A stretch of 64,000 nucleotides of DNA from Pinus tabuliformis (GCA_031772625.1 CM062810.1:872049650-872113649); one strand, 5' to 3'. Shown: positions 36,783-49,482, counted from the stretch's first letter. Notes: generated by a model not told the origin, from the letters alone. Translations and numbers: made by a program.

Positions 36783-39384
36783 TGTTAGATCTGCCAACAT
36801 TTAGTGCATCACTTTGGTATGAAGTCCCAACTAGACCTCACACCGTTTGGTGTGGGAGTCCTATCTGTTACGATGTCCTAGTTTCCATTATCTTAAGGAT
36901 TTTCCTCAATTCTTGCTTATCAGCACAGGTTAGGGTTTTGCTTTGTCTTCGAGAAGTGAGGTTCATGTGCCTGGTGAGTGTAAGTGTCACTTGTGTCGAT
37001 GGTTCTCTTACTGTAGAGGGAGAGGGTGAGAGTTAGTCCCAAGTCAGTTGGGAGACATCCCAACTCTACTAGGAACACACAACATAATAGGGCATGCATA
37101 GCTTTCGGTGGAGCAGTCCACACAGATGTGGCAGACACAACACACAAGGGAAGGTAACACGTATAAAAATCAGTGGATTAGTCCACATGAGTGCAATGGA
37201 TGTTATAGCAAGTTTCATGTGAAAGGTCTATCTGATGTCTGGGAGAGTATTCTACATTAGCGAGACAACGTCAGCAGCATATACAACACATTTTCATTAA
37301 CATATGTGTATTAGAACAAGCGAATTAGTTCAAATGTAGAACACAGGTTAAAGAAACATGCATCACAAGTTTTGAATATTAGTCTTACAATAGTTACAAT
37401 ACATGTGTGATAATGTGCTGGCCTGTTAGCAGGCTTCTAAATTAAGTGAAAGTTCCAAGACACATCGTTACACCATGCATCACTAACCCCATGTGAGGGG
37501 TGTTGGAGCCACTACTTACTCCTCAAAGGCAAGATTACAGACTCTCTTGGCTATGTGGGAGGAGCTGAGGCAAAAATTCCTTTGCACGTACAAATGAGGG
37601 GGTATTTATAGCCAAGGGTGAAACTGAGCTTTGTGGCTGTTCGACTACCCTCACAACTATTTGACTTCAATCAATTTTAAACTTCACATGACTCTTTGTA
37701 CAACAAGTGGGTCTCTTGGACTTCCATGTTACATTACAATGATTTAACAACATGCTCCATAGTGGAATGTGGACCACATGACTCATGACACAACTCAACA
37801 TGACAGTGATGGTACATTCGTGTTGTTGCTGGAGTGCATGTCGAGCTGCAGTGTTGTTGGGTGATGGATGTCCTCATGGTGTGTCACAGCTTCACCTCCA
37901 CATGACAAAGTGTGCAGAGTCTTCGATGGTCATTGGTTCACTTGATGTTGCTTTGGCACGTTGCTCCTTGCTTGTATGTTGGAAGGCTTGACAGGCTCAT
38001 CTGTTCGCGAAAGGTGCGTGTTCGTATGTTCATCCATCTATGAGAACATCTTTCATGTTTACATGTTTTCTCGTCCATCTTTGCATTATAATCCATTCAC
38101 AAGAACATCTCTTCACATGCATCATTCGTTCGTTCATTTGCAAACCTATCCTTCTGCATGTGCTTCCTCCATTCATCCTATTCGTCATCACGCCATGTTT
38201 GTTGGTGTACTTGTACCTGCATTCACTGATGATGAGACGACATCAAATCCAAAAACCTCCTAGTCTACCATGACATGAGATCATTTCAAACGCAAGTGAC
38301 CAAGAGAGGCAGCAAGGTTGTGAGATGGGATGATGGGTTCGACGCTACTGATGAAAACCGTGCAATTGTCACTGGGTGATGAAGTTGAGCAATCCAAGTT
38401 GACAGTGATTTTCTGTGAGGTCTAGCTTGACTACAAGGCAAAACTGTGCAAATTTTTGGAGGGACAGTCTGGGCTACAGGAAGGTAAGGTAGACAGAATC
38501 TGTGCATTTTCCAGAAGAAGTAGGAAGAAAGGGCTTGACAGAAAAATTTCCACAATTTTCTGGAGGAACAGGCCAAGCTACATGGAGTATCAGCAGGGAG
38601 AAATTGCGTAGTTTTTTAGAGGAACTGGCTGGGAGCCTAGCAGCCAAAACTGCACAATTCCTGGAGAGAATTGGGAGTTGGCTAGTGGGTCACTAGCAAT
38701 AGAAACTGTGCAATTTCCAAGGGGAAATGGTAGTCAACTTTCAGGAGCTTGGCAGCAGAAACTACACAATTCCTGGAGGAAATTGTCAATCTATTGCTGG
38801 GAGCTTCTGGCGAGAGAAAATGTACTTTGGTTGGGAGGCCACCTATTGATCATCTCTACACAATTTTTGACCTGAGCGAACTACTAGGCAGTAGAAGTTC
38901 TGCTTATGAAAACTCCACAATTTTCTAGATGAGCACCCAGTCGACTATCGGGAGGACTAACTGGGAAAACTGCACAACTTTCTAATGGAGACATGGATAG
39001 ACACTAGGTGTCTTTTCATCCTATCTACGCAATTTCCTTAGTCAGCAGAGCAGACAAGGTCAGCAACCTCTACCCAATTTTTTATGGGAGTCGGTCCTGG
39101 GGTGGCTGCCGAGTCTGACTCTCCAAGTAACCAGCATGAAGGTTGATTGAATTACTCGTGGCCAGTGTAGCTTAAAAAGACTTTATTAGTACCTATTCGG
39201 TGTTTTGGGTGATAGTCGATCAAGTCGATGGGAGGGTGATGGTCCAGATGTCAAAGGGGATTCCGATCATCAGAACTTCAGCAAAATGACTATGTGTGTG
39301 AATGAGTGAAAGATGCAAATGTGATCTTACAAACACATACCCACATGACTTGATGACGAGACAACTCAAATCAACTAGACACAC
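36783..39384 (-). repeat. Element X, right (5') LTR, split by copia
   Basis: Homologous to 21,368-22,384 plus 31,863-33,390, with clear but imperfect identity (many substitutions), so X is older than E. It breaks off at 'agacacac' where the copia LTR begins. The remainder would lie beyond the window on the far side of the copia element. Confidence 0.8.
37603..37610 (-). promoter_or_regulatory. TATA box of element X, right (5') LTR
   Basis: TATAAATA on the minus strand, about 0.8 kb before the primer-binding site and gag, as expected for the promoter of the full-length RNA. Confidence 0.55.
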
Positions 39385-39768
39385 TATAGGTTTTAACCCA
39401 TATAGAAATTACCTACATACGAATTCTAAAACATAGAAAATAAATAATGTGAGAGCATAACACATAAAACACATATACATAGAGGTTTTCCCTTGGATCC
39501 CAAAACTGAGACTACCAGATTGATTTTTCACTATATTCCTTTCAATGTTACAATACATATATATACATGTTGAATCATCCAATACCATGGACCGAAAACC
39601 ATCGCGCCCAAAACCATGTGCGAAAACCATGCACAAAACCATAGGTAGGTTCGCCCCAACTAATATAGGGTCCAAAAAAATTTCCCTAGGGCGCTGTCTT
39701 GGACGTCGTAGAGGGTGGCCACCATCCCCCCTACAACCCCCCACTGCACAATACAACACAACTCAACA
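39385..39768 (-). repeat. copia 3' LTR (~384 bp)
   Basis: On the minus strand it begins TGTTGAGTTGTG after a purine tract (gaagtgggagaa) and ends near 'aaaacctata'. The left edge is fixed by the break in homology between the two X LTRs. Confidence 0.75.
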
Positions 39769-39817
39769 TTCTCCCACTTCTTGTTTTCTTTCCACAGGGG
39801 GCCAGAGGAGAGCTTAG

Positions 39818-41210
39818 TCATTTATCTAGCCCTGCAACGCCCATTGTTTCTATACACCAAGAGAACTTCTCAGAGCTCACAGATTTTTTCAATGCATCTG
39901 TAGTATTCTTCAAAGTGTCCACCTTTACCAGCAACACCTTTCTGTCTTCTATCATATCCCTCACAAAGTGATACTGAACATCAATGTGCTTTGTCTTTGA
40001 ATGGTAAGCAGGGTTCTTTGCCAAGAAAATTTCAATTTGGCTGTCATATTCTATCCTTATAACTCCCTGTACTAACCCCATACTTGAACATAGTCTCTGC
40101 AACCAAACTGCTTCTTTGCTTACATGAGTGGCTACCATGTATTCTGCCTTTGTAGTTGATACTGCCACTATAGATTGTTTCTTACTCATCCAACTGATTG
40201 TGCCTCCAAATAGGTTAAACACATACCCACTTGTAGATATTCTATGATCCAAATCTCCAGCCCAGTCTGCATCAAAAAAGCCATGAATATCCAAAACTTT
40301 GTCCAATCCTGGTCTTCCTTGGTAGCACAAACCATAATAACTAGTGCAATGAAAATACCTGAAAACTCGCTTCACTGTTGTCGAATGCTCCTTCCCTAGT
40401 TTTGACATAAACCTGCTCAATACTCCCACTGCATGTGAAATGTCTGGTCTAGTACAGACCATCGCATACATCAGGCTACTGACTGCACTTGTATATGGAA
40501 CACGAGACATGTCCTCTTCCTCTTCTTGTGTCTTGGGACACTGTTTATCAAATAACTTTACACCTACAGGAATAGGAACCTTCACTGGTTTACTATCCTG
40601 CTTATTAAACCTTTGCAATACTGTCTCAACATACTTCCTCTGGTTTAACCAAATCTTCCTCTTTTCCCGATCTCTTTTAATTTCCATGCCCAAAATATAG
40701 TTTGCAACACCAAGATCTTTCATGTCAAATTTGGAGGACAATTGGGTCTTCAAATCTTGGATAATTTCTTTTTCATTTCCAACCAGCAACATGTCATCCA
40801 CATACAAGGCCAGACAAATAACACAGTCACCAATTAATTTAAAATACAGACAGTGATCTACTTTGCTTTTGTCAAAGCCAAATCCCTGTATAAATGTGTC
40901 AAATTTCTGACACTGCATCCTTGGTGACTATTTTAGCCCATACATAGACTTCTTTAACTTGCATACTAGTTCCTTATTAGCCTTCACCGCAAAGCCTTCA
41001 AGTTGCTTCATGTAGATCTCTTCTTCCAGATCCCCTTGGAGCAATTTTTTCTTCACATCCATCTGTTCTACCTCAAAATCAAAAGCAGTAGCAACAGATA
41101 AAATTAATCTAATAGAAGCTACCTTGGCAACAGGAGAAAAAAAATCACCAAAATCAATTCCCGACACCTGGGAATAACCTTTTTCTACCGACCGAGCTTT
41201 GTATTACTCC
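39818..41210 (-). pseudogene. copia RT and RNase H region
   Basis: The RT part shows DFGDFFSPVAKVASIRLILS, then VEQMDVKKKLLQGDLEEEIY and the catalytic YVDDMLLVGN. The connection has the copia words VPYTSAVSSLMYAMVCTRPD, and RNase H has DADWAGDLDHRISTSGYVF, SKKQSIVAVSTTKAEYM and HSKTKHIDVQYHFVRD. This part converts the RNA to DNA and degrades the RNA strand. The 366-codon frame at the 3' end is the longest intact piece. Confidence 0.9.
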
Positions 41211-41455
41211 ACCTTTCCTTCTGCATTTGTCTTCCTTTTGAACACCCATTTGCTACCGATGGGTTTTCTTCCAGCCAACAACTCCACCAGATCCCAAGCC
41301 TCATTTTTGTGTAAACATGCCATTTCATAAACCATGAGCTATTTCCAAAGTTTTCCATCCTCTAAATCTATTACTTCCTTCACATTTTTGGGATCATCAT
41401 CAGTAATAGATAAAGAAAAATTTTAACAAAAGGCAGATAGACTATACCTTTTTGG

Positions 41456-42420
41456 CTACCTTCTTTCTTGAACTGATCTTCTCACAACCGAAGTTTGTGG
41501 CTCTTCATCTTTTGATTCCTCTTCTATTGTAGAGTCTGATTCTTCCTCCTTTAGCTCAAAATCTATCTTCTCAGGTTCCTTTGATGGGACTTCATGTTTA
41601 ATAACATTTTTCACCTCTATGAACACCACATCTCGGTTATACACAACCTTCCTTATTACTGGGTTCCAAATCCTATAACCCTTTAAACCATCCTTATACC
41701 CAATAAAGATGCACTTTTCAGATTTACTATACAACTTTGTTCTTTTCTCCTTTGGAACATGTACATATGCATCACATCCAAATACCCTCAAATGTGAAAG
41801 AGAGGGTTTCTTACTAGTCCATACCTCTTGTGGAGTCTTATCCTCCAACGTTGATGAAGGTGATCTGTTGACTAGGTAACATGCTATCTCCACCACCTTT
41901 GCCCAGAATTCTTCTCCTAACCCGACACCATTGAGCATGCTTCTTTCCCTTTCCATCAACGTCTTGTTCATTCTTTCTGCAACTCCATTTTTCTCAGGTG
42001 TGTATGGAGTAGTCTTCTGTCGTGCTATACCACACTTCTTACAGAATTATTCAAATTCCTTGCTCCAAAACTCTCCACTGTTATCTGTCCTCACCACTTT
42101 TATCTTCTTCTCTGTCTGGTTTTCCACTAGAGCCTTAAATTATTTAAACCTGTCAAAGACTTTAGATTTCCTCTTGAGGAAATATGTCCATGTATTCCTT
42201 GAGAAGTCATCTATAAATGATACATAGTACATAGGCATACCTAGTGATGGAACCTTCACAGGTCCAAACACAACACTGTGCACAAGCTCTAATATTCGTT
42301 TCGCCTTCTTACCACCAGAGGGGAAACTAACCCGATTTTGCTTCCCATATACACAATTTTCACAAAAATAAAAATCCAGAGAGATATTAGTCATACCTTC
42401 TACCATACCATTACCATGAA
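41456..42420 (-). pseudogene. copia integrase region
   Basis: Words include CENCVYGKQNRVSF after the zinc-binding part, SLGMPMYYVSFIDDFSRNTW, RSMLNGVGLGEEFWAKVVEI and CYLVNRSPSST, and the C-terminal KCIFIGYKDGLKGYRIWNP. The order and motifs are those of the copia integrase core and its GKGY-like C-terminal region. Broken. Confidence 0.88.
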
Positions 42421-42424
42421 GTAT

Positions 42425-43232
42425 TCAAAGGCCCTTCTCTCCAATATGTCCAAGCCTTTGATGCCATAGCATGGTCTTTTCTCCAGAGACCACTAGATTT
42501 TCTTCTCCACTTTCAGGAACCACAGAACTGTTGCACCCATCAATAACAATGCTACCTTGTAGCTTGTACAGAGTTCCAATCCGAACTCCCCACATCAATA
42601 CAAGTTCTCTCCTAACCATCTTGTAGGTATCTTTCTCGAACATTGTTTTTACACCTGCATCATCCAGCTTGCTTACAAAAATCAGATTTTTGGCTAATGC
42701 GAGAATATGCAGAACACCCGGAAGTGTTCTAATACTTCCACCTTGCAACTTCAACTTAAATTTTCCACGACAAATGATTCTAGCCTTCTTGTTATCCCCC
42801 AAGAAGACATCACCTCCATCAAATTTCTCATACTCGTAAAACCACTCTCTATGGGGAGTGAAGTGAAAGGATGCACCTAAGTCAATCAACCATGCCTCAT
42901 TATCTACATGTGTACTTGAAGAAGCCAAGTATACATCCCCACCTTCATTTGAGGTAGATTTTGTCTCTGCAGAAGGAGCATCATCAGATCCCTTTCCTTT
43001 CTCGGGAGCTTTATATTTACAGTCCCTTTTGTAGTGCCCTTCCTTTCTACATTTCCAGCACACCATCTTTACAGGTTTTCGTGGAGATTCAAATCTCCCT
43101 CTAGATTTAGATCTCCCACTTGATGACTTATTTTTGTTTCTGTTCTGGGACCATCCTCGTACAGACAAGGAATCGCCATTATGGCTCTCCATATTTTTCT
43201 GTCTCATCTCCTTTGTCAGTAAGGATGGGACT
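42425..43232 (-). pseudogene. copia gag C-terminus, zinc knuckle and protease region
   Basis: A Ser/Arg-rich basic stretch is followed by the CCHC knuckle CWKCRKEGHYKRDC. Then come the protease region around AWLIDLGASFHFTPHREWF and the pre-integrase GTLYKLQGS and MLWHQRLGHIGEKG. The 260-codon frame is open, but the gag N-terminus is cut off by the gypsy A LTR. Confidence 0.88.
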
Positions 43233-44839
43233 TGTTAGGATTCCAAGAAACTCTCCTAGGTTGTAGCTTGGAGATGCCTGGTAATATATAAATTCAACTA
43301 TTGTTGCAGGTTTAATGAAAGGAATGATGGTTTTTTTCAAGCCAGATAACCACTTCTACTTTGTTTCACTCTAGACATGCGTGAACACCCTCAGACTACA
43401 AGGCTTTAGACCACCAATGCTCACAGTTTAGATATTAGGTGAATATGGAGAATACTAACCACACCAGCAGATGCACAAGACCATGTGATGATTGGTTGCA
43501 ACTAGTAAAGAGACCCGTAAATCTAATCTACTAATGCAAAGACAGGATGACAGCTCTCCTGCATTAGATAGAAAGAAACCTGGCCAACCTATTCAATGAT
43601 GCATACAAGATTCTAACACAAAGATAAGATGATAGTTATCTAGTGCTAAACATCAAGAGATCAAGAACACAACATATCAGGTACAAGCTTGGAACAGAGG
43701 AAAATGGAAAGTGAGCAATTAACAGCAAAAGAAGCTTGTATTAGCTGAAAATGAAGATGAGACGCTGCAAGTGAAAAAATTTCTATAGTCTCCAGAAGTT
43801 GAACCTCATATCAAATGCCAACCCTGATTACATCTTGTTTCTGGGTATTTATAGATTTACATTACTAGGGCACTTGGCCACTTAGGTATGGGGGGTTCAT
43901 AATTGACCACCAACCACATTTAACTGCCTGATGGAGTCTCTGAACGTGTTTTCTTGCTTCAGTGAGTGAATCTGATCTGTTCAGGTGTTGTGTTTTCCTT
44001 TCAGGCTGTTGGAGTGCTCGTATCTGTGGAGTTCCATAACTGATAAATTCAGTTACAAGGTCGTGCTTGTCCTTTTCTCCCTTGGCCGTGCTTTCTGTTA
44101 AATATGGTGGTTAGGGGTCTGATTATGATTGATGCTGGTAAGCTGGTCATTTCCTTCTTCGGGCAACAGAATGGTAAAAGGACATGGAATGCATGGGAAA
44201 ACAGACAGTCGGTATGGGAGAGAAGGATGATTGTCAGATCAGTAAAATGGATGGTAGATATGGCTCGGCAGAGGCTATCGGCCGAGGTGGGAGTGGGGTG
44301 AATTGCGGTCGTCAGATCTTTAGTGGACTGATCGAATGGTGATCGGGCTATGAAGCTGCACGGTTGTTTAACGGGCATGGGCAGTTTGGTTGGGCGGTAA
44401 AGGTATTCATCACACCACTTTTAGGCATCAAGCGGTAAATGCCCGAGGTCGCGCGATTCCATTCAGCGATCGACACATAGCGGCAGATGAGAGAGCAAAA
44501 CCACTCTCATCGCACGCAATAGTTTGATCAAGTTGCTGGTGCGATGAGAGCAAAGACCGTCAGATCTTGGCGGGGGTGATATGACAGTGGGGAGTGGTAG
44601 ACAGGTCACCTTTATCGGGTGTGACGGGAGCTGTTGGATCGGAGGGGAAGATCAACGACGGGGACACGATGAGGGATTTATGAGCACGTGAGGGCGTATG
44701 GGTGAGGTTCTATGGTGGATTTTGGCTTTGTGCTTGGGGCTAAGGCCAAAGGGGGTTAATCTGTTGGGTTTAGAAGAAAACTAGAGGAATGGAGGTGGCG
44801 GAGAGAAAGACGAATAGAAGGAAGAGGGAAAATGACCCA
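43233..44839 (-). repeat. gypsy A 3' LTR (~1.6 kb)
   Basis: In plus view it begins TGTTAGGATTCC where the copia gag breaks off and ends ATGACCCA before a tract that is purine-rich on the minus strand (tcaaaggggcccct). A minus-strand TATAAATA lies at 43,846-43,853. The other LTR is outside the window, so the inner boundary rests on the TG..CA ends and the purine tract. The 44.0-44.8 kb part is GC-richer than its surroundings. Confidence 0.65.
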
Positions 44840-45102
44840 TGAGGGGCCCCTTTGAAGACACCATCACACAGATCGGAACTCCTCCATGATCTTAGAAAGT
44901 CAACACTGCATAGCAGAGCTAACATTGGCTCCTTCTATGGATGAAAGCCTCCCTATGAGGTTTCAAGAACTGTATACCACTGCCTTTCATAGAAAAACAA
45001 GATCAGCAATATTCCCTAGTGTTCCATTGGGCATGGAGTCTAATTAATCCTACACTAAAACTTGTAAAAGGACATATTTACAGTGTTGAGGCCTAAAAGG
45101 CC

Positions 45103-46332
45103 TTAAACAATATAAACCTTCAAAAACCACACATTGACTGGGCCATCAAAAACTGTTTCCCCTTCCATACTCTGCAGTATGAAAGTGTTGTTCCCCTGGA
45201 TCTGAGCAATGACAAAAGGTCCAGTCCACAGAGCATCGAACTTCCCATGATTGCCCTTCTTTTCCTTCAGTGTATCCCATTTGAGAACCAAGTCTCCAAC
45301 TTGAAAATTGTCCATCTTTGCCTTTCTGTCAAAGGCTTTGTTGATTCTCTTTTGATGTGCTGCAGACTTTTCAACCAATTGATCTCTGATTTGATGCACT
45401 TCTGCCAAGTCACTAATCTTCTTTGCCATGTCATTTTCCTCATTTTGTTCTTCATGCAAGAATTTTGCCACAAGGAGAGTTAACTGGATTGGAAATACAG
45501 CCTCAGTGCCATACACCAGCTTGAACAGAGAATTCCCTGTGGATTTCTTGGTGGTTACCCTGTCAGTCCACAATGCAAATTTCAGTTTGGAATCCCAATT
45601 CCTTTTGTTGTCCTCCAGTAGCTTTTTGATTATCCTTATCAAGCTCTTATTGGATGATTTTTCTAGGCCATTACCTTGAGGGTAATATGAGGTGGAATGC
45701 ACTAGCTTAATTCCCATTGAGTCACACATGTCCACCAACTCTTTTGCCGTAAAAGTTGTTGCATTGTCTGTAACTAATTTGTGTGGACAGCCAAACCTAG
45801 TGAAAATATTTTCTATCAAAAACTTCATGACCACATGGTGATCATCTTTCCTAGTAGGGATGGCCTCAATCCATTTAATGAAGTAATTAGTGGCTACTAG
45901 GATCCATCTGTTCTGGCTACTAGAATGTGGATTGATTTCCCCTATGAAATCCAAACCCCATTGCTGGAAAGGGCCATTGGCGTGTATTGGCTTCAAAGGT
46001 AAGTACTTCAACTGTTGTTTTCCTTCAAACCTCTGGCACCTATCATAAGATCTGACAAATGAAAAGACATCAGAAAACAAAGAGGGCCAATAATACCGAG
46101 CTCTGAGGATTTTGTGAGCTATGGTTTTCCAATAGTGATGTCCTCCACAGATGTTGGAATGAAACTGATGCATGACCTCCATAGATTGTTCTTTGTCTAG
46201 ACATCTTAAAAGGATTCTAGATGGATCCCTCCAATATAGCAAGTTTTCATGAATGCAATACTTGGCTACCCTGAGCTTAATAGTCTTGGCTTGGCTTGAA
46301 CTTAGGCCTGGAGGAACTTCTAGCTTCAGCAA
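45103..46332 (-). pseudogene. gypsy A integrase region
   Basis: A long minus-strand frame (409 codons) contains the HHCC zinc part (HQFHSNICGGHHYWKTIAHK, CQRFEGKQQ), the core (WGLDFIGEINPHSSSQNRWI, TDNATTFTAKELVD, YYPQGNGLEKSSNKSLIRII) and a C-terminal region (GDLVLKWDTLKEKKGNHGKF, DALWTGPFVIAQI). This part would insert the DNA copy. It is followed by about 260 bp of noncoding DNA and the LTR. Confidence 0.92.
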
Positions 46333-46593
46333 AAATTGAACTATGGTAGAATACCATTCAAAAGAAATTATATTTTCTGCCAGTGACTAGTTCTGCCCTG
46401 GTTCAATTGTTTCTTCCCCTGTCTGTCTGTCATCTGAGCTTGTGCCTATCCAATTCATGTCCAGCATTCTGCAATTTTCTTCAGCCATTAGCTTGGAAAG
46501 ACCCTAACCTCTAACAAGCTTGGTGGGCTTTAATTCTATGTTGAATTCAATAAGCTTTGCAATCCATTTGGCCCTTCTTCCATCAACATCTAG

Positions 46594-47640
46594 CTATGTT
46601 AGGACATCCTTTACTGAAGCAGAGGGCACATATGCAATTACCTTGGAGTGCATAATGTATATTCGGAAAGATTTTAAAGATTTGATAAGAGCATAAGCCT
46701 GCTTTTCGATGATATCATACCTTAGTTCAACATCCCTTAATGTTTTGCTGAAAAATTCCACTGGATGCTCTAAACCTTCATCATCTTTCTGCAATAAGAC
46801 TGCTGCAAGGGTGTCACCTGAAGCAAATGAGAAGATATGGAACTCCTTGCTATAGTCTAGGCTGATCAAAGTGGGAGCTTCCATAATGACTCTTTTGAAA
46901 GCTTCAAAAGATCTTCTTGCTGCATCAGTCCATTTGATTTCTGATCCCTTTTTCAACATGGAGGTGATGTGCTTTGCCAATTCTGCAAAATTAGGAATAA
47001 ACATCCTTACAAAATTTATTTTTCCTAGAAAGGATTGGATGTCCTTTTCTGATCTTGGGACAGACAAGGTTTGTATTTCTTTCACTCTTTCTGGGTCAAT
47101 TTTGCCACCATCAGCAGAAAGAATGTCTCCTAAAAGCTTGCCCTCTTCTAAAGAAAATTGCCACTTCTTAGGATTCACTGATATCCCAAACCTTTTGCAC
47201 TTCAAAAACACTTTCTTCAAATGTTGCAGATGATCTTGATGGCTGCTGGAGTATACTGTTATATCATTCAGGTAGATAAGGACGAACTTATCTTTCTCTC
47301 CTACAAATGCTATATCCATAGCTCTTTGAAAGGTGGCTCCAACATTCATCAGCCCAAACGGCATCTTGGAGTACACAAAAGTGCCCCAAGGAGTGATGGA
47401 AGTAGTCTTTTCTTGGTCATCTGGATGTACAACAACTTGGTTATACGCTGAAAATCCATCTAGGAAAGACATGACTTTGGCTCCTGAGACTTTTTGCAGA
47501 AAATGCTCCATCTTTGGCAGGGGGTAATTGTCCTTTTTCGAGCATTTGTTCAGGTTCTTGAAATCAACACAAAGTCTGATTTCTTAGCTTTTCTTCCTCA
47601 CCACTACCAGGTTGGCTACCCATTTTGAATACCTCAGAGC
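46594..47640 (-). pseudogene. gypsy A reverse transcriptase / RNase H region
   Basis: Words in order: SFLDGFSAYNQVVVHPDDQE, KTTSITPWGTFVYSKMPFGL, MNVGATFQRAMD and the palm motif IYLNDITVYS. After these come ISVNPKKWQFSLEEGKLLG, FLGKINFVRMFIPNFAEL and the classical RNase H start HIFSFASGDTLAAVLLQK. All are gypsy RT landmarks. Part of a broken polyprotein. Confidence 0.9.
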
Positions 47641-47848
47641 AACTATGATTTTTGTAGCCAATAAGTTCTTAATTTACTTTTCAATTAGGGGAAGGAGAAA
47701 AGGGTTTATGGGTCTCAGTTTCTGCTTGAAAGGAATGGTGTCTTTCTCCAATGGGATCTTCTACTAGATGATCTTTTTGTCATAAGTTTTAAGGTCATTG
47801 TATTCTCAGGCAAAGACATCAGCAAATTGCTTCATTAAGGTGCAGTAC

Positions 47849-48425
47849 TCAGACACTTTGGGCAGCAGACAAATGAGTGGACAGATTTATATACTTTGGA
47901 TGATCTAGACTCCCTATGTTATGCTTATGGACTACGAACTGATCTTCTTTTTGTGCAATCTTGTGAGGCACATTATTCTGGTCAAACAGCTTCTCTAGAG
48001 GTACTAGCCCTTTAGGTATATGATTTCTAGGCAGCAGTACAATGTTGTCTTGGCCAATTTTGTTCCTTAGTTGGGATTGGGGACATTCCTCCAAGGTTTC
48101 ATTCTCTTGATCAATTTGCATTTCAGAGAATTCATCAATGACTTGCAGAAACCTATTTACTTCATCATCATCCTCAAAGACTTTCCAATGCTGGACATTA
48201 TCAGGTAAGGATGGTCTATATTTTATCTGGACTTCATAAACCAATTTAGGGGGCATGGGAGGGATGAACATGCTAGCAGACACAGCAAGGGAATCAGAAA
48301 GCTGATTTTTTACTCTAGGAATATATGAGATACAAAACTATCAAAAGTGTTTTTGAGTCTCCATACCTCATCTATGTATGCTTTTAGCCTTGGATGCCTT
48401 GTTTGGAATGTTTTGTTCACTTGTT
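47849..48425 (-). pseudogene. gypsy A linker between the first RNase H and RT, with RNase H tail
   Basis: The frame contains FIPPMPPKLVYEVQIKYRPS, LPDNVQHWKVFEDDDEVNRF and IPKGLVPLEKLFDQNNVP, a linker I associate with this plant gypsy family just before the RT. The preceding bases up to 48,425 encode the tail of an RNase H (NKTFQTRHPRLKAYIDEVW) that stops at the gypsy B LTR. Confidence 0.8.
48421..48425. repeat. Target-site duplication, left side of gypsy B
   Basis: 'ttgtt' against 'ctgtt' at 63,904-63,908: 4 of 5 identical. Supported by the gypsy A RNase H reading frame, which stops and resumes at these points. Confidence 0.75.
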
Positions 48426-48796
48426 TGTTACACTAAAAAATGTCACCTTGACTACTTACAGTTAGTATGGCTCAAATCAACAGTCATGCTACCCTCTTAG
48501 GCAAGTCTCATGCCTCTGTTATCCATCTCAAACTCAAAGAAGAGAGAAAGTCTTGTAAAAACTATGTTTATCTCTGGGGTCGCAGGTTCTCTCTAGCCTT
48601 ACCTGCGGGGACGCTGACCATGTTCACAAAATCTGCGTCCATGGACGCTCTGTATGTTAAGGGACAGGTGCGTCCCTCTGTAAAAGGCAAAATGCGCGAG
48701 TTTTATCTTGAAAAAGTTACTTGTGGTTACTTCTAGAACATTCTAGAGGTCGGTTTGATGAAATGGATGCGCCTCCAGTTGGTTCATGTATCTCTA

Positions 48797-48862
48797 TTAA
48801 GGGGGAACTTATCCCATCAATAAGGGAGCTATCCCACCCAAAGAGGGGGATGATCCCATTGA
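48797..48862 (+). promoter_or_regulatory. Triple ~22-bp GGG..CCC repeat upstream of the LTR TATA box
   Basis: Three successive units, 'aagggggaacttatcccat', 'aagggagctatcccaccc' and 'agagggggatgatcccattg', each hold GGG and CCC arms around an A/T-rich centre. They end about 30 bp before the TATA box. The 3' LTR repeats this exactly (about 63,221-63,286). This is a probable enhancer or binding array. Confidence 0.5.
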
Positions 48863-48892
48863 TAGTGGACCTGAATAACCTCTTTACAGCAC

Positions 48893-48900
48893 TATAAATA
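48893..48900 (+). promoter_or_regulatory. TATA box of gypsy B 5' LTR
   Basis: TATAAATA in 'cagcactataaataaagg'. Same in the 3' LTR at 63,317-63,324. Confidence 0.7.
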
Positions 48901-49482
48901 AAGGCATTGAGCCAGAAGGAGAGGAGGTTGGAGCTATACATTTTCTTTGGGTAAATGCTGCAGGATTTAGGTCTTCCATTAGAGCCTTTGTGAGGAGAGA
49001 TTGTCTTCACTTGATTCTACTTGGGAGAGGGTGAGCTTTGTCAAAGTAGAGGAAAACCCTTGATGGACCCTGGGAGGAACTTGCACAACACCAAGGCCAG
49101 GTTGTAAGAGTTTCTTTGTTTCGTTATTAATACAAACTGGTTTATTTTTCTCAATAGCTTGTGTTAATGAGTTATTTCATGTGTTCCTTGGTCTGCATGT
49201 TGAATATATGTTTTATTATATGAAATGCAAGTGCTTGGTAATTGTTTGATTGTTTGAGGTTGCAGGAATTGACTTGAAGGAGGAGCTCATCCGGATCGTC
49301 AAGAACGGACTTCAACAACAGCGTTTTGGAATAAGGTAAGCCTAAACACTTGTAGTTTCCATGTTGTAAAAGGTGTATTTAGAGAAATATCACTCCATTT
49401 TGTCTTGTTTGTCATTAGAATGTCTTAGACTTCTAGGAAGGTCAGTCGTGTCCGCACCCTTGACAAATTCCGTGTGACAAAT

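Larger units (their letters stand above)
39385..43232 (-). mobile_element. Ty1/copia element, 3' two-thirds, interrupted by gypsy A (fossil)
   Basis: Minus-strand order is gag zinc knuckle, protease, integrase, RT, RNase H, 3' LTR, which is the copia order. The gag N-terminus and 5' LTR are missing because gypsy A inserted in gag at 43,233; they should be beyond the window. The coding region is broken in several places. It inserted into the right LTR of element X. Confidence 0.9.
43233..48425 (-). mobile_element. gypsy A: Tat-side Ty3/gypsy element, downstream part (fossil)
   Basis: Minus-strand element inserted in the copia gag and itself split by gypsy B within its RNase H (continuing at 63,904-64,000). 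Order on the minus strand is RNase H, linker, RT with RNase H, integrase, 3' LTR. An RNase H domain ahead of the RT is, from memory, a regular feature of this widespread plant family. It is broken in several places. Its gag and 5' LTR lie beyond the window. Confidence 0.85.
48426..49479 (+). repeat. gypsy B 5' LTR
   Basis: TGTTACAC...GTGTGACA, 1,054 bp, direct repeat of 62,850-63,903. The 89-codon plus frame and 97-codon minus frame within it occur identically in both LTRs and are not supported as genes. Confidence 0.97.

Noticed and set aside
43233-44839. Possibility that 44.0-44.8 kb is a host gene because of its higher GC
   Set aside because: It lies within the gypsy A LTR, between TG..CA ends and a minus-strand TATA box. 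The frames there are short and domain-free.
48467-49010. LTR-internal frames of 89 (plus) and 97 (minus) codons, present in both gypsy B LTRs
   Set aside because: Their identity in the two LTRs reflects LTR duplication, not selection. They overlap each other and the promoter and show no domain.
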